DNA from: Hyphomonadaceae bacterium
GTDB taxonomy: Bacteria; Pseudomonadota; Alphaproteobacteria; Caulobacterales; Aquidulcibacteraceae
Assembly (NCBI GenBank): GCA_016791425.1
Contig: JAEUMQ010000003.1
Coordinates: 1-64,000 of the forward strand
Length of the DNA stretch: 64,000 nt
Direction: 5' to 3'
Both the position numbers and the translations under genes were made by a program. The notes under the pieces are model-generated. The model was given only the letters and a program-made list of their open reading frames with translations. It had not been told where the DNA came from and did not search any database. Numbering within the stretch: the stretch's first letter is position 1; each line of letters begins with the position of its first letter. This document shows, in pieces, positions 20,784-28,318 of the stretch.

Positions 20784-21575
20784 CTAGTCGCGGGCCGGAT
20801 CGAAGGGCGCGCGCGAGAGCGAATAGCCCGCATCCGGAGGAATGACGAGCATCGGCGCCCCGTCCTCCAGCTCGACCTTCGGCAGCACGGTCACGACGGG
20901 TCTGGCGGCGGCGCGCGCCATCGCCTCGCTTGCGCTTCCGGCGCCCGCAAGCAGCTCCAGATTCATCCGTGTCGGGAACATCACCCTGCGGCGGCGCTCG
21001 GCTTCGGCCGCCAGGGCCGCCTTCGGCGTCATCCAGCAGGCCTCCACCGCCTCGCCGCCATCGCAGAGCTCGCTCTGCTCGGGCGGCGCGATCGCGACAT
21101 AGAAATGCGTGTCGAAGCGCTTGGGGAGGCGCTCGGGCGTGATCCAGTGCGCGAAATAGACGAGCGCATCGAGCGCCAGGACAAGCTGCGCATCGGCGAT
21201 GAGCTTCAGGAAGCTCGCCTCGCCCGCATTCACCGGCTCGCGAAAGGGCTCCAGGGGCGCCGCACGGTCGGCGCCGGCGAGCGCGGCGCCATCGCCTCTC
21301 GCCTCGCGCGGCCGCGCCAGCAGGAGGCCGGTCTCTTCGAAGGCCTCGCGGATCGCGGCGATACGCAAGGCACGCTCTGGCGTGTCGAAACGCCCATCGA
21401 CGTGGCCGGTCCAGCCGGCGTCGGCATCCTCCGCGGCGAGCTTGCCGCCGGGGAAGACAAGCGCGCCCGATGCGAAGGCCGTGTTCGGATGCCGCTCGAT
21501 CATCAGCACTTCGAGCGCGCCCGGCCCATCGCGAAGCAAGAGAATGGTCGCGGCCGGTATCGGCTCGGACGCCAT
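20784..21575 (-). CDS. NUDIX hydrolase, NUDT19/RP2p-like
   Basis: Predicted pyrophosphohydrolase of 263 residues. The Nudix box is split: the GG of FPGGKLAAED is separated by about 25 residues from the catalytic helix AAIREAFEETGLLL, instead of the usual short spacing. This extended box is characteristic of the NUDT19/RP2p subgroup, in which CoA or acyl-CoA species are known substrates. Here that is inference. The C-terminal half is helical and ends in PFDPARD. It faces the EAL-like gene divergently across 83 bp. Confidence 0.88.
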   Translation of the reverse strand: MASEPIPAATILLLRDGPGALEVLMIERHPNTAFASGALVFPGGKLAAEDADAGWTGHVDGRFDTPERALRIAAIREAFEETGLLLARPREARGDGAALAGADRAAPLEPFREPVNAGEASFLKLIADAQLVLALDALVYFAHWITPERLPKRFDTHFYVAIAPPEQSELCDGGEAVEACWMTPKAALAAEAERRRRVMFPTRMNLELLAGAGSASEAMARAAARPVVTVLPKVELEDGAPMLVIPPDAGYSLSRAPFDPARD

Positions 21576-21658
21576 GATGTCCCCCCTGGCGCGGCAAGGT
21601 TCCGTTCACCTTCGCGCACCGTCCGTTTCTTAACCGCGCTGCGGGTAAAAGCGAGGCC

Positions 21659-22279
21659 ATGGCTGCGCTTGCCCCTCTTCTGCATGTGGAAACCGATGCG
21701 CCCGTGCTCTTCCCGCGGATCGATCTGCGGACGGGCCTTGTCGCCTCCGGCGCGCTCGGGCCGCAGCCCAACCTCGAAGCGCTCGGCCAGGCGCTGAAGA
21801 GCGCGCGGCGCGCGTGGCGCGGCGCGGGCTTCGTCGCGCCGCTCTCGGCGCCGCTCTGGCGCGTCGATCTCGACGCGGAATGGCTCGATGATGTCGCGCG
21901 CGAAGCTGGATGCACGCCGCATTCGCTCTCGTTCGAGCTCGACGAAACGCAGATGCAGCGCGCCGGCCCGGCGCTCGCTGTCGCGCTGCGCGCGCGCGGC
22001 TGGGGCGTGACGCTCAACACCGATCCCGATTGCCCGCTGCCGTTCGGCAAACATGCGCGCAGCCTCTACACCGAGATCCTGCTCGACGCGCCCGATCAGG
22101 TCGATCCCTATCTGGCGCTCGATGCGTGCACGCATTCTCCGCTCGGGCGGCGGATCTTCGCGGCCAAGGAAGCGGGCATCATGGTCACCGCGCGCACGGT
22201 GAACGACGATGCGACCGCGTCCCTCCTCGCCCTCGCCGGCTTCGACCGCGCCGGCGGCAAGGTCGCGGCGCAGGCCTGA
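21659..22279 (+). CDS. Degenerate EAL-domain-like protein
   Basis: A 206-residue protein whose second half has the rhythm of an EAL phosphodiesterase domain: SFELDETQM aligns with the LEITES strand, and the alternation ALRARGWGVTLNTD aligns with the segment that normally reads LRxxGxxxALDDFG. The EAL signature itself, the DDFG acids and the catalytic lysine are not present. It is also about 40 residues shorter than a full domain. I therefore infer a catalytically inactive member, perhaps a c-di-GMP sensor or a protein-interaction module. ATG at 21659. The assignment rests on pattern only. Confidence 0.6.
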   Translation: MAALAPLLHVETDAPVLFPRIDLRTGLVASGALGPQPNLEALGQALKSARRAWRGAGFVAPLSAPLWRVDLDAEWLDDVAREAGCTPHSLSFELDETQMQRAGPALAVALRARGWGVTLNTDPDCPLPFGKHARSLYTEILLDAPDQVDPYLALDACTHSPLGRRIFAAKEAGIMVTARTVNDDATASLLALAGFDRAGGKVAAQA

Positions 22280-22442
22280 GCCTTCGCAGAGCGAGGCGCG
22301 CGCTTGAGAGAGGGCGCCCGCGGCGCTGCTCCGTCTACGGATGATACCGTTCAATTCGCATGCGCCCCTTTTCTTTCGCCATGAGGCGCGCTATATGCGC
22401 CGCATGAAGTTCCTCTGTCCCCAGCGACAACGCCAACGTTGA

Positions 22443-22460
22443 CGCCCGCGCGAGCGGGCG
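22443..22460 (+). promoter_or_regulatory. GNRA-type hairpin ahead of tRNA-Gln
   Basis: CGCCCGC, loop GCGA, GCGGGCG forms a 7-bp stem that ends 8 bases before the tRNA-Gln 5' end. It probably structures the precursor leader for RNase P or protects it. Confidence 0.4.
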
Positions 22461-22468
22461 GCGACGAT

Positions 22469-22539
22469 TGCCCGTTCGTCTAATGGTAGGACGCTGGACT
22501 TTGACTCCAGAGATCGACGTTCGAGTCGTCGCCGGGCAT
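22469..22539 (+). tRNA. tRNA-Gln (anticodon TTG)
   Basis: The D arm (TCTAATGGTA loop), anticodon arm CTGGA-CTTTGAC-TCCAG and T arm CGACG-TTCGAGT-CGTCG all fold perfectly. The anticodon is TTG. The acceptor stem is TGCCCGT against CCGGGCA, giving U1-A72 as expected for Gln but a U7-C66 mismatch. The base at position 73 would be U and no CCA is encoded. Confidence 0.88.
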
Positions 22540-22553
22540 CCCGCAATTCTTTG

Positions 22554-22628
22554 CACGCGGTGGCCGAGCGGCGAGGCGACGGACAGCAAATCCGTATCAG
22601 GCGCGTTCGACTCGCGCCCGCGTGTCCA
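22554..22628 (+). tRNA. tRNA-Cys-type gene (GCA anticodon) with A33
   Basis: Acceptor stem CACGCGG/CCGCGTG pairs perfectly; D stem GCC/GGC, anticodon stem ACGGA/TCCGT and T stem GCGCG/CGCGC are complete; U73 (a Cys identity base) and CCA are encoded. The anticodon loop reads CAGCAAA: anticodon GCA, but position 33 is A instead of the near-universal U. The first pair is C1-G72 rather than G1-C72. It lies 14 bp after tRNA-Gln. Confidence 0.8.
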
Positions 22629-22671
22629 TACACACGTATTGACTTCCCGATGGTTTCGGGAACGATGAAGC

Positions 22672-23052
22672 ATGCTTTATCACACGGCGATCTGCGTTCA
22701 TGATGTCGCGCGCACCGCGGCGTTCTACGACAAGGTGCTGGCGGTGCTCGGCTATCGGCGCGTGTGGGATCTCATGCCCGAAGCGGTGGGATGGGGCGAA
22801 GACCGCGGCGTCTTCTGGGCGCAGACGCCGAAGAGCCAAGGCTCGCCCGACATCTCGCGGCAATGCCATTTCGCGTTCGGCGCCAAGGACGAAGCGACGG
22901 TGCGGGCGTTCTACGATGCGGCGCTCGCGGCCGGCGGCAAGCCGGATACGCCGCCAGCCGCGCATCCGGAATTCTCGGCGGGCTATTTCGGTGGGCGCGT
23001 GTGGGACATCGACGGCAACAAGATCGAGATCTTGGTGCATCCGCGTCCGTGA
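22672..23052 (+). CDS. VOC family (glyoxalase/bleomycin-resistance fold) protein
   Basis: A 126-residue vicinal-oxygen-chelate protein. The N-terminus LYHTAICVHDVARTAAFYDKVLAVLGY and C-terminus GGRVWDIDGNKIEILVH are typical; likely metal ligands are H4, the central histidine in QCHFAFGA, and the C-terminal glutamate. The substrate is not predictable. It starts 44 bases after the tRNA 3' end. A 7-bp hairpin (TTCCCGA/TCGGGAA, 22644-22662) occupies the region where the ribosome binding site should be, so its translation could be structure-dependent. Confidence 0.87.
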   Translation: MLYHTAICVHDVARTAAFYDKVLAVLGYRRVWDLMPEAVGWGEDRGVFWAQTPKSQGSPDISRQCHFAFGAKDEATVRAFYDAALAAGGKPDTPPAAHPEFSAGYFGGRVWDIDGNKIEILVHPRP

Positions 23053-23055
23053 TGG

Positions 23056-24198
23056 CTAGCCCGCGGCGACGCGGCCCGGGCGCGCATCGACGCTGTCGAG
23101 CTTCTCCAGCAGATAGTCGAGGTCGTCGCCAGGGATGCTCTGGAAGAGCGTCAGCACGCGCTCGATCATCGAGCGGCGGAAGCGCGGGCGGTCATCGCCG
23201 CCGCCGTCGCGCTCGATCTGGTGATAGATGTCGACCGCGGCGCGGAACGGGGAATACAATCTCGGCGGCAAGCCCGCGCGGTCGAACGCGGCCTTCAGGC
23301 CGAGCGGGCCGTTGTCGTGGATCATCAGCCACATGCGCTGGTGCGTCAGGCCTGCAAGCTCGGCAAGCGCATGCTCGACAAATTCCATGTGCCCCAGGCA
23401 GAGCGCGCGCATGATCAGGGACGGGGTGAGCCGCCCATGGATCGAGACCTGCCGAATGAATTGGCCGATATCCTTCTGCAGCACCGCCTGCTCGATGATG
23501 TCGATCGTGGCGCGCTCGCGGGCGCCGAGGGCGATGTCGATCGCGATCTGCGGCGGCAATTCGTGCTTGTTCACCAGATGATCGAAGAGCTCTCCGCTGA
23601 CCATCGAGACGAGCTTTTCGGTGACCGCCACGGGTAGGACGCGGCGATGCACCATCGCGCTCGTCACGCCGGAGAGATCGCCAAAGCGATCGAGCGCGGT
23701 CTCCAGGCCGCGCTGGTCGAAATCGGCGTTGTCGTTGGCGAGTGCGCGCTCGATCGCGGCAGGCGCGCCGTACTCGGAGATCGCGCCGGTGACCTTCGTG
23801 GAGAGCGTCGCACGGCTCGCGACCGCGATCTGCTTGGCCGGAGGATTGGCGCGCACGATCTCGATCAGATCCTCGTCGCTCAATGAAGGCGAGTTCATGA
23901 TCACGGGCAGCGCGATCGCATCGATGTCCTGGGCGAGCTGGGCGGCCAGATCGCGCGGCAGCTTGGGAGAATTCTTCAGCGCGACCGAGAGCGAACGGCG
24001 AACAAGCGCGGCCGCGTCGGCGGCCATGATGCGCATGATCTCCTCGCCATAGGCGCGCTCGTCCGGCGACAGCTCCATCGTGTCGATGCAGCGGCAGATT
24101 TTGTGCGCGGCCTGCGCACGCGATTCATCCGTCGGCCCCTTCACCAGGGTGCGGATATCGGTCTCGGTGAGTTTCGCCCGCATCGTGACGATGGACAT
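23056..24198 (-). CDS. DUF2336 domain protein
   Basis: A 380-residue soluble, helical-repeat protein of the alphaproteobacterial DUF2336 family. Repeats of the form LSDEDLIEIVRANPPAKQIAVASR, followed by LPVAVTEKLVSMVSGELFDHL, resemble HEAT-like helices. Biochemical function is unknown; some members are linked to cell-cycle or motility genes in Caulobacter relatives. ATG 24198 is chosen over an upstream TTG (24216) because GGGCGGG precedes it. It is downstream of the SLT gene, across an 86-bp gap, on the same strand. Confidence 0.85.
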   Translation of the reverse strand: MSIVTMRAKLTETDIRTLVKGPTDESRAQAAHKICRCIDTMELSPDERAYGEEIMRIMAADAAALVRRSLSVALKNSPKLPRDLAAQLAQDIDAIALPVIMNSPSLSDEDLIEIVRANPPAKQIAVASRATLSTKVTGAISEYGAPAAIERALANDNADFDQRGLETALDRFGDLSGVTSAMVHRRVLPVAVTEKLVSMVSGELFDHLVNKHELPPQIAIDIALGARERATIDIIEQAVLQKDIGQFIRQVSIHGRLTPSLIMRALCLGHMEFVEHALAELAGLTHQRMWLMIHDNGPLGLKAAFDRAGLPPRLYSPFRAAVDIYHQIERDGGGDDRPRFRRSMIERVLTLFQSIPGDDLDYLLEKLDSVDARPGRVAAG

Positions 24199-24284
24199 GC
24201 GCCCGCCCTGGATCAAGGTCCGCGCGAGTCGGCGCGCGGGACTGGGAAGCTTTGAAGGATAAGCTTAAAGAAACCCTATCCGTT

Positions 24285-25055
24285 TCAGGTCTCGGTCTCG
24301 CGCCAGGGATCGGATTGCGGGGCGAAGCCATCGATCTCGCGCGACGGCGCGGTAAGCAGTGAAATGAGCGCGTGCAGCAGCTCGGAGGAGAGCGGCGTCG
24401 TGGCCGGCCCGCCCGCGTTCACGCGCGCTTCGGGCTTGGCCGCATCGACCTTGATCGCGCCTTCCCCACTCGGCAACGCCAGACGCTGCAGCAATTCCTT
24501 CGCGCTCAACGCATCGCCGGCGCGATCGTAGAAGAGGCCGCGATTGGCGGCGGCGGCGCGCGGAAAGAGGTCGGCGGCGCTCGCAGCGCCGGTCGCCGCG
24601 GCCGAAACAAGCCGGGCGGCGCCGTCGGGCCCCAGAACATGCGCGGCGTAAAGCTCGTTGCCGGTGGGCGCTCGGCCGATGCGGTTCTCAAGGTAGGCGG
24701 CGTTCTCGCGCCAAAGCTCTCCGGCCATGCGGGCGGAGATTTCGGGATCGAAACGGAGATCGAGAATCTCGCGGCGGGTTTGCGCATCGACGTCGCCGGA
24801 CTGCAGCATGGCGGCGTATCGTTGCAGCCCATGCTCGGCGCCCTTGCGGCGGACCATGTCGAGCCAGGTGCCGTCGATGAACTGGAAAAGTCCGGTCGCG
24901 GAAGACGTGCGGGCGCGGGCGCTGGTGTTGAAGGCGCTCTCGCGGCGCGCGGTCTCCACCAGCGCGGAGAAATCCACGCCCGTCGCGGCCGCCGCGCTGG
25001 CGATCGCCTGGCGCGCCTGCATCTCGCGCGAGAGCGGGGAAATGGAATCGCTCAC
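24285..25055 (-). CDS. SLT-domain protein, possibly flagellum-associated transglycosylase
   Basis: A 256-residue protein lacking a recognisable Sec signal peptide. Residues 15-130 hold a transglycosylase-like domain: the catalytic glutamate in ETARRESAFN, and SATGLFQFIDGTWLDMV in place of the usual GLMQL block. The C-terminal 100 residues are of low complexity with ALPSGEGAIKVDA and a proline-rich end. Related signal-less SLT proteins occur next to flagellar genes, but no flagellar gene is in view here. It is divergent from the DUF3303 gene. Confidence 0.8.
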   Translation of the reverse strand: MSDSISPLSREMQARQAIASAAAATGVDFSALVETARRESAFNTSARARTSSATGLFQFIDGTWLDMVRRKGAEHGLQRYAAMLQSGDVDAQTRREILDLRFDPEISARMAGELWRENAAYLENRIGRAPTGNELYAAHVLGPDGAARLVSAAATGAASAADLFPRAAAANRGLFYDRAGDALSAKELLQRLALPSGEGAIKVDAAKPEARVNAGGPATTPLSSELLHALISLLTAPSREIDGFAPQSDPWRETET

Positions 25056-25105
25056 TTGACGAAGTGAGCGCAGCGCCCGTCAATGAAAGCCTAACGGAGC
25101 GTCAG

Positions 25106-25378
25106 ATGCTGTTCATGGTGGTGGAGCGGTTTCGCAACCAGGACGCCAAGCCGATCTATCAACGGCTGAAGGACAAGGGGCGCATGATGCCGGAGGGCCT
25201 CGCCTTCGTGCAGAGCTGGGTGAGCGCCGATCTCTCGCGCTGCTTCCAGCTCATGGAATGCGACGAGCCCGCCCTCTTCCAGTCGTGGATCTCGGAATGG
25301 AGCGACCTCGTGGAGTTCGAGGTCGTGCCGGTGTGCGAAGGCAAGGAGACGGCGGCGGCGCTGGCTGGGCAGCTTTAA
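25106..25378 (+). CDS. DUF3303 family protein
   Basis: A 90-residue protein starting MLFMVVERFRNQDAKPIYQR. It has the DUF3303 features: a hydrophobic first strand, two tryptophans (QSWVSADLSRCFQLME and QSWISEWSDLVEFEVVPV) and ferredoxin-like alpha/beta rhythm. Function is unknown; the fold suggests a dimeric alpha-beta barrel. The start at 25106 fits the family and has ACGGAGCG upstream; the open frame extends to 25064. It overlaps the convergent dehydrogenase end by 4 bases. Confidence 0.83.
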   Translation: MLFMVVERFRNQDAKPIYQRLKDKGRMMPEGLAFVQSWVSADLSRCFQLMECDEPALFQSWISEWSDLVEFEVVPVCEGKETAAALAGQL

Positions 25379-26547
25379 TAGCTCTTGGGCAGGCCGAGCT
25401 CGCGCTCGGCGATGAAGTTGAGGATCATCTCGCGCGAGACCGGCACCAGGCGCGCGATCATGGCCTCGCGGAAATAACGCTCGACGAAATATTCCTTCGC
25501 GTAGCCCATGCCGCCATGCGCCATGATTGCCGCTTCGCAGGCGTTGAAGCCGGCTTCGCCGCCCAGGTATTTTGCGGCGTTGGCGAAGGAGCCGCATTCC
25601 TTGCCGGCGTCGAACAGGGCGGCGGCCTTGAAGCAGAGGAGGTTCGCGGCTTCGAGCTCGGCCCAAGCCTTGGCGAGAGGATGGGCGACGCCTTGGTTCT
25701 GGCCGATCGGGCGATTGAAGACCACGCGCTCCTTGGCGTATTGGCTGGCGCGGGCGAGCGCGGCGCGACCGAGCCCCACCGCTTCGGCGCCAATCAGCGT
25801 GCGCTCGGGATTGAGGCCGCTCAGCAGGATCTGGAAGCCCTTGCCCTCCTCGCCGATCAGATCCTCCTTCGGCACTTCCAGATTGTCGATGAAGAGCGTG
25901 TTGCACTCCACCGCCTTGCGGCCCATCTTCGGGATCGGCTGGGCTTCGATCCGTGCACGGTCAAAATCGGTGTAGAAAAGCGAGAGCCCTTCGTGCGGCT
26001 TCTTCACCTCCGCCTTCGGCGTGGTGCGCGCGATGATCAGCATCTTGGTCGCGCGCTGGGCGTTGGTCGTCCAGATCTTGCGGCCGGTGATGGTGTAGCC
26101 GGAATTGGTGCGCGTCGCTTTCGTCTCGAGGCTTGCGGTATCCAGTCCCGAATTGGGCTCGGTGACCGCGAAGCAGGCCTTGTCGCGGCCATCGATGATC
26201 GGGGGCAGGAAGCGCTCCTGCTGCTCGGGCGTGCCGAATTTCACGATCGGCATGAGGCCGAAGATGTTCAGATGGATCGCGCTCGCGCCGGAGAAGCCGG
26301 CGCCCGATTGGGCGACGATCTGCATCATGAGCGCGGCTTCGGTGAGCCCCAGCCCCGCGCCGCCGACGCTTTCCGGCATCGCCACGCCGAGCCAGCCGCC
26401 GGCGGCCATGTCGGCGACGAATTCCTCGGGGAAACGGCCGGACTCGTCGGTCTTCAGCCAATAATGGTCATCGTACTTGGCGCTGATGCGCTCCACCGCG
26501 TCCTTGATGGCGGCCTGCGCGTCGGTGAGCTCGATCGTGATCGTCAT
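25375..26547 (-). CDS. Acyl-CoA dehydrogenase
   Basis: FAD-dependent alpha,beta-dehydrogenation of acyl-CoA, 390 residues. FAD and substrate motifs are visible: FAVTEPNSGLDTASLETKA (middle domain), GRKIWTTNAQRA, and MAHGGMGYAKEYFVERYFREA. The C-terminal position where medium-chain enzymes have the catalytic glutamate reads RLVPVSREMI, with no matching acid. A glutamate in LNPERTLIGAEAVGLGR sits where isovaleryl-CoA dehydrogenase carries its base, so the catalytic base is probably there. Substrate is unknown. The ThiO-like gene lies 8 bp upstream in the same direction. Confidence 0.92.
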   Translation of the reverse strand: MTITIELTDAQAAIKDAVERISAKYDDHYWLKTDESGRFPEEFVADMAAGGWLGVAMPESVGGAGLGLTEAALMMQIVAQSGAGFSGASAIHLNIFGLMPIVKFGTPEQQERFLPPIIDGRDKACFAVTEPNSGLDTASLETKATRTNSGYTITGRKIWTTNAQRATKMLIIARTTPKAEVKKPHEGLSLFYTDFDRARIEAQPIPKMGRKAVECNTLFIDNLEVPKEDLIGEEGKGFQILLSGLNPERTLIGAEAVGLGRAALARASQYAKERVVFNRPIGQNQGVAHPLAKAWAELEAANLLCFKAAALFDAGKECGSFANAAKYLGGEAGFNACEAAIMAHGGMGYAKEYFVERYFREAMIARLVPVSREMILNFIAERELGLPKSY

Positions 26548-26555
26548 GATCTCTA

Positions 26556-27614
26556 TTACGCCAAGAACCGGGCCGGATGGAACGCCGCCCAGCGCGCAGG
26601 AACGTCTTCTTCGAAGATGTAGGCGGCGATGATGTCGGCGGTGACCGGGGCCAGGAGCCAGCCATTGCGGGAATGCCCGGCGGCGACCAACGCTTCGCCG
26701 GAAAGGCCGATCAGCGGCGCGCGATCGGGCGACATTGGGCGCACGCCGGCCCAGGCGCGGCCCGCCTCGCGCACTTCGCCGGGCAGCGCGCGCTCGGCGG
26801 CGGCGAGCAATTCGTCCACCCTGGCGCGGTCGATGAAGCGATCGAACTTGCCCATTTCGGTGGTGGCGCCGAGCACCACTTCATGCGCCCGCGGCGCGAG
26901 ATAGAAATCCTTGGCGCGGATGGTCGTACGCAGCTCATTGCGCATGCGCACTTCCAGGATATGGCCTTTCGCGGGCGCCACGAGCTTGAGGGCGGGCGCG
27001 GCTTCCATCAGCCCGTCATTGGCCCAGGCGCCGACGCAGACGAGCACGTGATCGGCCTCGAAGCGGGCGCCGTCGAAGCAGATGACCTTGTCGCGCTCGA
27101 CAGTTTCGACGTCATGGCCGAATTCGAGGCGCGCGCCGTGGCGGCGCAATTCCATCGCCAACCCGCTCAGCACGCGGGAAGGATCGGCGAGCCCTTCGTC
27201 GTGCACGAAGAGCGCATTGTCGGGGCCCGCGTCGAGGTTGGTGCGCTTGCGCCATTCGCTGCGCGAGAGGCGCTCGACCTTGCGGCCCTCGAAGCGTTCG
27301 GGATGATCGGCGATGAGCGCGGCGCCATCGAAGCGCACGCCGTCCTCCAGCAGCGTGCCTTTGACGATCTCGCGCCAAAGATCGAAGGATTCGAAGTTGA
27401 GGCCTGCGAGGCCGGGATGTTCGCCTTCGGCGGCATGCAGGGCTTCGGTGACCGGCGCGAGCATGCCGGCGGCGGCGAGCGAAGCGGCGGGGCCGCGAGC
27501 GGAGAAGTTCTCCTTCTCGCCTTCGACCACGGTCACGCGCGCGCCGCGCCGCGCAAGGCGCCAGGCGCACATGAGGCCGACGACGCCGGCGCCGACGATT
27601 GCGACGGATTTCAT
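26556..27614 (-). CDS. FAD-dependent amine oxidase, ThiO/DAAO-like
   Basis: A 352-residue glycine oxidase/D-amino-acid dehydrogenase family flavoprotein. The FAD-binding GxGxxG motif is GAGVVGLMCAWRLARRG at the N-terminus; SLAAAGMLAPVTEA is the ThiO-type second FAD contact, and the C-terminal SGEALVAAGHSRNGWLLAPVT is typical. No other thiamine genes are nearby, so a thiazole role is not assured. It probably forms one transcript with the acyl-CoA dehydrogenase immediately downstream (8 bp). Confidence 0.87.
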   Translation of the reverse strand: MKSVAIVGAGVVGLMCAWRLARRGARVTVVEGEKENFSARGPAASLAAAGMLAPVTEALHAAEGEHPGLAGLNFESFDLWREIVKGTLLEDGVRFDGAALIADHPERFEGRKVERLSRSEWRKRTNLDAGPDNALFVHDEGLADPSRVLSGLAMELRRHGARLEFGHDVETVERDKVICFDGARFEADHVLVCVGAWANDGLMEAAPALKLVAPAKGHILEVRMRNELRTTIRAKDFYLAPRAHEVVLGATTEMGKFDRFIDRARVDELLAAAERALPGEVREAGRAWAGVRPMSPDRAPLIGLSGEALVAAGHSRNGWLLAPVTADIIAAYIFEEDVPARWAAFHPARFLA

Positions 27615-27644
27615 GCGCGCACGATAGCGTCCGCGGCGCCTGCT

Positions 27645-28244
27645 TCAAGCGCGCCGGCGCGCCTTGACTCGTTTTCGCGCAGAGCCTGGCTTGCGAACCG
27701 CGACCCGCTTGCGACCGCTTGGCTTGCGACGGGTGGGCTTGCGCGCGCTGGGCTTTGGCGCGGCGGCCGGCCGACGCGCCGCCTTGGCGGGCTTGGCGGC
27801 CTTTTTGCCCTTCGTTGCTTTCCGGGCGCTCTTCTTAACCGCCGCGATCGCCGCCTTCATCCGGTCGATGTGGGCGCGATCCTTGTCCTTCTCGATTTCC
27901 GGCAGGTCGCGGTACGCGCGAAACAATTCCTTCGGCTGGTTGGGATCGCGCCGGTTGCGCGCGACCCAGCGGGCATGGACATAAGCGGCCGCCGCTTCCC
28001 TATCCTTCGGGTGCAGGGAAAGCGCCTTGTGGGCGGCGCGGGCGGCGACGAGGTTGTCCTTCTGCGCCCGCGCGTCGAGCCGGCTCCAGGGCTGGTTGAT
28101 GTCCACCAGCGCGCCGCCGCGCATGCGCATGCGCGGCAGGCGCTTTTCCTTCGGGTGGTCCTGGTGGAACTTGCGGCGCCAGGCATTGTGCGATCTCGAC
28201 GCGAAATACGCGACCGCCGCCTCGATTTTGGTTTCGGCCTTCAT
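27645..28244 (-). CDS. Hypothetical protein with basic, histone H1-like tail
   Basis: A 199-residue protein. The first 130 residues are folded-looking, with HNAWRRKFHQDHPKEKR, INQPWSRLDARAQKDNL and YRDLPEIEKDKDRAHI; the last motif is reminiscent of the Y-x-x-L-P-x-x-E-K-x-x-D-R core of RyR-type domains. The C-terminal 65 residues consist almost only of K, R, A, P, S and G. A nucleic-acid or nucleoid interaction is plausible by composition. The RyR resemblance is weak and would need a profile search. It starts at ATG 28244. Confidence 0.65.
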   Translation of the reverse strand: MKAETKIEAAVAYFASRSHNAWRRKFHQDHPKEKRLPRMRMRGGALVDINQPWSRLDARAQKDNLVAARAAHKALSLHPKDREAAAAYVHARWVARNRRDPNQPKELFRAYRDLPEIEKDKDRAHIDRMKAAIAAVKKSARKATKGKKAAKPAKAARRPAAAPKPSARKPTRRKPSGRKRVAVRKPGSARKRVKARRRA

Positions 28245-28318
28245 TAACCAACCCGCATGCCACGCTTGGGCGCGATGGTAGCACGCCCCCGGTAATCAAA
28301 GCGCGAAGGAAGCGCAGG

